Origin: Bacillota bacterium | GTDB lineage: Bacteria > Bacillota_A > Clostridia > Clostridiales > Clostridiaceae | Direction of reading: 5' to 3' | DNA length: 6,706 nucleotides | NCBI GenBank assembly: GCA_021780795.1 | Contig: JAJXYA010000292.1 | Span: 1-6,706 of the forward strand | Part shown: piece by piece, positions 1 through 4,485 of the stretch | Layout: the number at the start of each line of letters is the position of its first letter | Position numbering within the stretch: the first letter of the stretch is position 1 | Made by a program: the position numbers and the translations under genes | Notes under the pieces: model-generated | What the model saw: the letters and a program-made list of their open reading frames with translations, nothing else | Told to the model about the DNA's origin: nothing | The model's database searches: none

Positions 1-138
1 TATATCTAATATTAATAATTTTTCTGGTTTAAATTTAGATATTTGTCTACATAATTCAGAGCCTATGGATCCTCCTCCACCAGTCACAAGTATTGTTCTA
101 TCTTTTATATATTTATTTATGTTTTCTATTTTTTCCAT
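1..138 (-). CDS. CapD/FlaA1-like nucleotide-sugar dehydratase/epimerase (SDR family), N-terminal part only, cut by window edge
   Basis: I translated this 46-codon fragment by hand from the ATG at 136-138. It runs off the low-coordinate end, so only the start of the gene is present. After a short charged leader there is a beta strand (ILV, residues 16-18) and the dinucleotide loop TGGGGSIG (19-26), which fits the TGxxGxxG Rossmann pattern of extended SDR enzymes. SELCRQI then follows, with an aspartate (45) at the end of the second strand that would favour NAD. The GGGGSIGSELCRQI style is typical of the CapD/WbpM/PglF group, whose characterised members convert UDP-GlcNAc to a 4-keto-6-deoxy sugar. 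Unlike long CapD/WbpM proteins, no membrane segments precede the Rossmann domain, so this is a short, soluble form. It starts 30 nt after the second ABC gene and probably belongs to the same transcript. It may supply a sugar for glycosylating the polyketide or may begin a polysaccharide locus. The family is fairly sure; the substrate is unknown. Confidence 0.8.
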   Translation of the reverse strand, partial: MEKIENINKYIKDRTILVTGGGGSIGSELCRQISKFKPEKLLILDI

Positions 139-145
139 ACTTCCA

Positions 146-155
146 CTCCTTCCTT
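146..155 (-). promoter_or_regulatory. Ribosome binding site of the CapD-like gene
   Basis: Read on the minus strand, the sequence is AAGGAAGGAG followed by 7 nt and then ATG at 138-136. The double purine block gives a strong Shine-Dalgarno match. This supports the start chosen for the truncated gene, which is too short in this window to be judged by length. Confidence 0.75.
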
Positions 156-168
156 TATTATTGAAGCT

Positions 169-1920
169 TTATACCCTTGCTTCCATTTTATATTGAAATT
201 CATTCAATCTTTTATATATTCCAGCCTTTTCAATTAGTTCGCTATTTGTACCCTTCTCTACAGCTCTACCTTTATCCACAACAAATATTACATCTGCATC
301 TTTTATTGTGGAAAACCTGTGCGCAATTGCTAGTACAGTTCTACCTTGCCTTATCCTATTTAAAGCTTTTTTAATCTGCTGCTCACTCTCAGAATCAAGA
401 GCTGACGTAGCTTCGTCTAATATTAATATTGGTCTATTCATTAGTAGTGCTCTAGCAATAGCTAGTCTTTGTTTCTGTCCCCCAGACAACTTACTTCCAT
501 TTTCATTTAACTTTGTATCATATCCTTCTGGAAGCTCCATTATAAATTGATGACAATTTGCTTCTTTACAAGCTTCGATTATTTCCTCGCTTGTTGCTTC
601 TAATAAACCATATCTTATATTTTCTTCTATTGTCCCATGGAAAAGATTAATTTCTTGAGGTACTAAGGCTATCATTTTTCTAAGTTCCTTTAAGCTATAT
701 CCTTGAATTTCCTTACCGTTTATATAGATTTCACCTTTATACCCATTGTAAAAGCGCAATAATAATTTAGTTATGGTACTTTTACCTCCACCACTGGACC
801 CAACTAAGGCAGCAAACTGTCCTTTTTTAATGCTCATGTTTAATTTATTTAAAATATTATTTTTATTATCATAGGAAAATTTTACATCCTTAAATTGAAT
901 TGCATATTTCTCTTTTGAGCTTATATCTTTTATGTTTTTTAAATCTTCCATTTCAATAGGTTCTTCCAAAAGTTCAACTACTCTCATTGCTCCTGCTAAG
1001 CAATATTGAAACCTTCCTACAAGGCCTCCGAATTTTTTAAAGTTAGAGCTTACAGTTCCCAAAAGTTCCATTATCGCAGCTAAAAGTCCAAGTTTTACCT
1101 CACCATTTACAACAAGAAAGGCCCCAACAGCAAATATAGCACAAAAGTTTATCCAGCTTACGAGGAAATTACAGCTATCTACAAGAGAACTACACTCTGT
1201 TCTTGATATTATTAACGAATATATATGTTCATTTTTTTCTTTTATATTATTTGAAATAATATCTTGTATGGGAAACATTTTTATTTCATTACTTCCACTT
1301 AATATATTTCCTATTAACTCAGTTAAGCTTCCCATTCCTAACTGAACCTTGCTACTTAAAATGGTTATTTTATCAGCTAATTTTAAATTTATAACGTAAA
1401 ACAACAAACCAATAAGGATTAAAATCAACCCTATTTTCCAATTTAGAATAAACATAGCTATAACTGATCCTATTCCAGATACTACAGAATATATAAGATT
1501 TCTTAAGGCTGAGGTATAAGCTGATTCCATAATACTAAGGTCATTTGAAACCCTTGATAATATATTCCCACTATGATTTTCATCAAAATATTGAATAGGT
1601 AATTTCTCAATGTGTTTAAATATTCTCAGTCTTATTTGTGCGGTATTAATATTAATTGTTCTATAAAGCATAGTACCAAAAACTACAAATAATACACTTA
1701 CTGCTATAGCTACTATACTAATAAATATTAGCCACTTTTTAATTGTTTCCACATCTCTAGCTATTGCAGCATTTATCATATTCATAATTAAAAATGGCAA
1801 AATCATTACTATACTTGCTTCAACTGTACTATGTCCTATAATTCCAACTAAATATATACTTTTGTTTTTTTCTACTAGTTTTATTAACTTAAGAAATTTA
1901 TTATTCTTTAAATTATGCAT
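169..1920 (-). CDS. ABC exporter half-transporter (TMD-NBD), second of a pair
   Basis: This 583-residue protein has the usual length and order of an MsbA/LmrA-type half exporter. An N-terminal membrane domain (about 1-320) carries six predicted helices, near 22-46, 63-82, 140-158, 160-179, 252-271 and 275-290. A C-terminal ATPase follows (about 340-575). All nucleotide-site motifs are intact: A-loop Tyr350, Walker A GSSGGGKS (374-381), Q-loop Gln422, signature LSGGQ (478-482), Walker B ending Asp502 with catalytic Glu503, SALD D-loop (506-509) and switch His534. The protein sits in the plasma membrane and needs a partner half. The adjacent ABC gene, 18 nt upstream, is the obvious heterodimer partner, although each could form a homodimer. 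Next to a PKS, the likely job is export of the polyketide or self-resistance, but the substrate cannot be read from the sequence. There is no extra peptidase or other N-terminal domain, so it is not a bacteriocin-processing transporter. Confidence 0.93.
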   Translation of the reverse strand: MHNLKNNKFLKLIKLVEKNKSIYLVGIIGHSTVEASIVMILPFLIMNMINAAIARDVETIKKWLIFISIVAIAVSVLFVVFGTMLYRTININTAQIRLRIFKHIEKLPIQYFDENHSGNILSRVSNDLSIMESAYTSALRNLIYSVVSGIGSVIAMFILNWKIGLILILIGLLFYVINLKLADKITILSSKVQLGMGSLTELIGNILSGSNEIKMFPIQDIISNNIKEKNEHIYSLIISRTECSSLVDSCNFLVSWINFCAIFAVGAFLVVNGEVKLGLLAAIMELLGTVSSNFKKFGGLVGRFQYCLAGAMRVVELLEEPIEMEDLKNIKDISSKEKYAIQFKDVKFSYDNKNNILNKLNMSIKKGQFAALVGSSGGGKSTITKLLLRFYNGYKGEIYINGKEIQGYSLKELRKMIALVPQEINLFHGTIEENIRYGLLEATSEEIIEACKEANCHQFIMELPEGYDTKLNENGSKLSGGQKQRLAIARALLMNRPILILDEATSALDSESEQQIKKALNRIRQGRTVLAIAHRFSTIKDADVIFVVDKGRAVEKGTNSELIEKAGIYKRLNEFQYKMEARV

Positions 1921-1929
1921 TGCATCAAT

Positions 1930-1937
1930 CCTCCTTT
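1930..1937 (-). promoter_or_regulatory. Ribosome binding site of the second ABC gene, with a competing out-of-frame ATG
   Basis: The minus strand reads AAAGGAGG, then ATTG, then an ATG (1925-1923), and two bases later a second ATG (1920-1918) that opens the long ABC frame. The first ATG is out of frame and reads only MQCII before a TAA stop inside the ABC gene. The real start therefore sits 9 nt from the GGAGG core and the decoy 4 nt from it. The long frame makes the downstream ATG the functional start. Confidence 0.75.
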
Positions 1938-1938
1938 C

Positions 1939-3684
1939 TTAATTTGCTAAAAATTGTTTTTGAAATAATGCTTTATACGCAAAAGCATTTTTCATAAGTT
2001 GCTCGTGAGTACCTTTTTCTATAACCTCCCCATTATCAAGCACTAATATCTCATCAACATTTCTTATAGTTGATAATCTGTGAGCTATAATTATTACTGT
2101 CTTATTTTTCATAACCCTATCTAAAGCCTCTTGTATAAACTTTTCACTCTCATTATCTAAAGCTGAGGTTGGCTCGTCCAAGAGAATTATAGGGGAATCT
2201 TTAATTATCGCTCTTGCAATACCTATCCTTTGTCTTTGCCCACCAGATAAATTTAAGCCGCCTTCAGTTATTACAGTGTTGTAACCATTCGGTAGAGACA
2301 TAATAAATTCATGGGCGTTAGCCACTTTTGCAGCATTAACTACCTCTTCTTTTGAAGCCCCTTTTTTCCCGTAACTAATATTTTCATATATTGTTAATGG
2401 AAATAAAAAGGTTTCTTGTGCTACAAATGCTATTTGAGACCTTAAAGCTTCTAAATTCCAGTCCTTTATCAATTCACCATATACATATACATGTGCTTCG
2501 ATATTATTAAAAAATCCACATAACAACTTAAAAATCGTACTTTTACCACTGCCACTTGCTCCAACGATGGCCAATTTTTTACCACTGCCTATCTTAAAAC
2601 TAATATCCTTCAACGTAATTTTCTTACTACTATAAGAAAAATTAACCTTATTAAATTCCATTACAGCTTCTTTATCACTACAAGAATAGGCCTCTCCACT
2701 TACTCTTTCTGTATCTAATTCAAATATATCAAACAATCTTGTTACAGCTCCAAAAGCATTTTTGGTTCCAGTTATCATATCTGGAAGAAAAGCTAAAGGC
2801 CAAACAATGTATGATAATAAGAATGTAAATGAAATCAGCTGCCCCGTTGTAATATCATTATTTATTACAAGATAGCTGCCATATATTATACAAATTACTG
2901 AAGGGAGCATTCTAAGAATAACTTGAAGTGGAGACATATACACGCTTATATTTACATTTTTTAATCTATTTTCTAATGCACCATTTATGTCTTCTTCATA
3001 TTTTTCGTATAAGTGTTCTTCTATGTTGCACATCTTAACCATGCTTATGCCGTTTATTACATCTTTTATCTTCGCAGTTGCTCTTCCTATATATTCTTGC
3101 GTTCTTCTAGAGTATATACCAATGTTTTTACCAAATATGCATATTAGTACTAAAGTAACTGGCGTAAACATTATACTTACAATTAACAACTTGGTACTTA
3201 TAATTGCCATATATATTGTAGCTACTACAAACAAAACTATTTGTGAAAAAATATTATATACTTCATTTTCCATATAGGTTTCAAAAGTAGAAAGATCTGT
3301 TGTAAATCTTGATATTATATCTCCAGAATGATTGTTTTGAAAATAAGTTGTTGGCAATTTTATTAGATGATTCAAGCCGAAGCTTCTAATATCTCTAAGC
3401 ATTTTACCACTAAAGTATCCATACAATAATCTATTCATATATTGTATGAAAAAACCTATAGTGATTGTTGCCGCAATAATTATAATAAGGTAAACTAATT
3501 CTTGTCTTTTTTCGCTTAATGCTATATCTACTAGGTTTCTTACAAAATATGCCTGTAACACTTCAATTGCCATGCTGATAAAGGCTACTAAGAGGAATAA
3601 ACTAAAAATGAACCTATATGGTTTTACAAACCTACCTATATAGTTAAAAGTTATATTAGTGGAATAGTTTTTTCTATTTTTCAT
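1939..3684 (-). CDS. ABC exporter half-transporter (TMD-NBD), first of a pair
   Basis: This is a full-length half exporter of 581 residues. The membrane domain spans about 1-320, with helices near 25-46, 63-83, 145-163, 165-184, 253-273 and 281-300. The ATPase domain spans about 342-578. The motifs are complete: A-loop Tyr351, Walker A GASGSGKS (375-382), Q-loop Gln423, signature LSGGQ (479-483), Walker B with Asp503 and catalytic Glu504, D-loop SALD and switch His535. Its start is fixed by an AAAGGAG lying entirely within the 12 nt between the thioesterase stop and this ATG, so translation is probably coupled. Together with the ABC gene downstream it can form a heterodimer in the plasma membrane. 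Placement directly behind a PKS and a thioesterase points to efflux of the polyketide. A lipid or peptide substrate, as for other MsbA-like exporters, cannot be excluded. The two halves are clearly diverged from each other, so this is not a recent tandem duplication. Confidence 0.93.
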   Translation of the reverse strand: MKNRKNYSTNITFNYIGRFVKPYRFIFSLFLLVAFISMAIEVLQAYFVRNLVDIALSEKRQELVYLIIIIAATITIGFFIQYMNRLLYGYFSGKMLRDIRSFGLNHLIKLPTTYFQNNHSGDIISRFTTDLSTFETYMENEVYNIFSQIVLFVVATIYMAIISTKLLIVSIMFTPVTLVLICIFGKNIGIYSRRTQEYIGRATAKIKDVINGISMVKMCNIEEHLYEKYEEDINGALENRLKNVNISVYMSPLQVILRMLPSVICIIYGSYLVINNDITTGQLISFTFLLSYIVWPLAFLPDMITGTKNAFGAVTRLFDIFELDTERVSGEAYSCSDKEAVMEFNKVNFSYSSKKITLKDISFKIGSGKKLAIVGASGSGKSTIFKLLCGFFNNIEAHVYVYGELIKDWNLEALRSQIAFVAQETFLFPLTIYENISYGKKGASKEEVVNAAKVANAHEFIMSLPNGYNTVITEGGLNLSGGQRQRIGIARAIIKDSPIILLDEPTSALDNESEKFIQEALDRVMKNKTVIIIAHRLSTIRNVDEILVLDNGEVIEKGTHEQLMKNAFAYKALFQKQFLAN

Positions 3685-3689
3685 AAAAA

Positions 3690-3696
3690 CTCCTTT
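3690..3696 (-). promoter_or_regulatory. Ribosome binding site of the first ABC gene
   Basis: On the minus strand the thioesterase stop TAG is followed directly by AAAGGAG, 5 nt and the ATG. The site fills the whole intergenic gap, leaving no room for a separate promoter. This supports co-transcription and fixes the start. Confidence 0.8.
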
Positions 3697-4419
3697 CTAG
3701 CATCCAACTAGGCGATTTGCTTCGAGCTTTTCAGAAATTATTTCTCCAATATCTTTTAGCTTATCCAAAATAAAAAAGTGTCCCCCATCAAATATATATA
3801 CCTCACAATTTTTTAGTGTTAAGTTTTCCCACTCATAGCTATCACTTATACTAATATCCTTATCATCTTTTCCATTAAAAATAGTTATATCAAATTTGAA
3901 TTTTTCTTTCTTTTCTTTATGCACATAAGTTTCAACAATCTTGTAATCAGCTTTTAATATTGGTATGAACATATTAACTAGTTCTTCATTTTCAAAAAAA
4001 CCCTTTGGTGTCCCACCTATTTTATAAATTACTTTAATAAAATCGGAATCTTCTAGCTTATACAAATCTTCTTTTTCCTTTATAGCCTGTGGAGTATGTC
4101 TACCTGAAAAGAAAGCATGTATTGGCATTTGATTTTTTAATTTATAAATTTTATAAATTAATTCATATTCTAGAAGTGTGCCCATACTATGACCTAAAAA
4201 TGCAAATTTTGTACCATCGAGCTTATCCTCAATCGAACTATAAATATCTTCAACAGCCTCTTCAATACTTTCATAAAAACTTTCCTTACTTCTCATTCCT
4301 CTTCCAGCAAGCTCTATTGGTATAAGATTTATTGAACTGCCTAAATATTTTTTTAAGCGATTATATATCATTGCAGTTCCGCCAGCGTAAGGTAGGCAAA
4401 ACAAATTTATTTTTTCCAT
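3697..4419 (-). CDS. Type II (external) thioesterase of polyketide/non-ribosomal peptide systems
   Basis: This 240-residue alpha/beta hydrolase has the normal length for stand-alone type II thioesterases (SrfD/GrsT/RifR group). The N-terminus FCLPYAGG (7-14) and the ELAGRG segment (36-41) match the family hallmarks. The nucleophile elbow GHSMG (76-80) gives catalytic Ser78. FNGKDD (181-186) supplies the acid, most likely Asp186. DGGHFFI (211-217) supplies His214. There is no signal peptide, so it acts in the cytosol. Family members hydrolyse wrong or stalled acyl groups from the phosphopantetheine arm of carrier domains. Here it may also release the finished chain, because the PKS visible upstream ends without its own thioesterase domain. 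It lies 66 nt after the PKS, separated by a hairpin, and 12 nt before the ABC pair. The AAAGGAG 7 nt upstream decides the ATG start. Confidence 0.92.
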   Translation of the reverse strand: MEKINLFCLPYAGGTAMIYNRLKKYLGSSINLIPIELAGRGMRSKESFYESIEEAVEDIYSSIEDKLDGTKFAFLGHSMGTLLEYELIYKIYKLKNQMPIHAFFSGRHTPQAIKEKEDLYKLEDSDFIKVIYKIGGTPKGFFENEELVNMFIPILKADYKIVETYVHKEKKEKFKFDITIFNGKDDKDISISDSYEWENLTLKNCEVYIFDGGHFFILDKLKDIGEIISEKLEANRLVGC

Positions 4420-4426
4420 CTTTTTT

Positions 4427-4433
4427 CTCCTTT
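4427..4433 (-). promoter_or_regulatory. Ribosome binding site of the thioesterase gene
   Basis: AAAGGAG on the minus strand lies 7 nt before the ATG at 4419-4417. It is downstream of the intercistronic hairpin, so the hairpin does not sequester it. Confidence 0.75.
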
Positions 4434-4448
4434 CAAAAATCTTTCAGT

Positions 4449-4480
4449 ATTGTTGCAAAATATAATTATTTTGCAACAAT
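4449..4480 (-). repeat. Perfect inverted repeat / hairpin between the PKS and thioesterase genes
   Basis: The arms at 4449-4462 and 4467-4480 are exact reverse complements (14 bp: ATTGTTGCAAAATA and its complement) around a 4-nt loop. The hairpin begins 5 nt after the PKS stop codon and is the only sizeable structure in any gap of the window. In the transcript it is followed by ACUGAAAG and then a run of only five U, about 9 nt away. It therefore lacks the immediate U-tract of a strong intrinsic terminator. Possible roles are partial attenuation, mRNA 3'-end protection or processing that sets a different dose of PKS and downstream genes, or a DNA operator. The structure is seen directly; the role is inference. 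Confidence 0.75.
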
Positions 4481-4485
4481 CAAAA

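Noticed and set aside
169..3684. Tandem duplication of one ABC gene
   Set aside because: The two proteins share only the family motifs and overall layout. Their membrane domains differ throughout, so they are old paralogues typical of heterodimer pairs.
4137..4161. 12-bp inverted repeat around one base inside the thioesterase gene
   Set aside because: It consists only of A and T and encodes an Ile/Tyr/Lys/Leu-rich segment of the protein. Such repeats are expected by chance in DNA this AT-rich.
4435..4480. Hairpin plus T-run read as a strong intrinsic terminator
   Set aside because: The stem is AT-rich and the five-T run begins about 9 nt after it instead of directly. The thioesterase has no evident promoter of its own in the remaining gap. 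At most it is a partial terminator.
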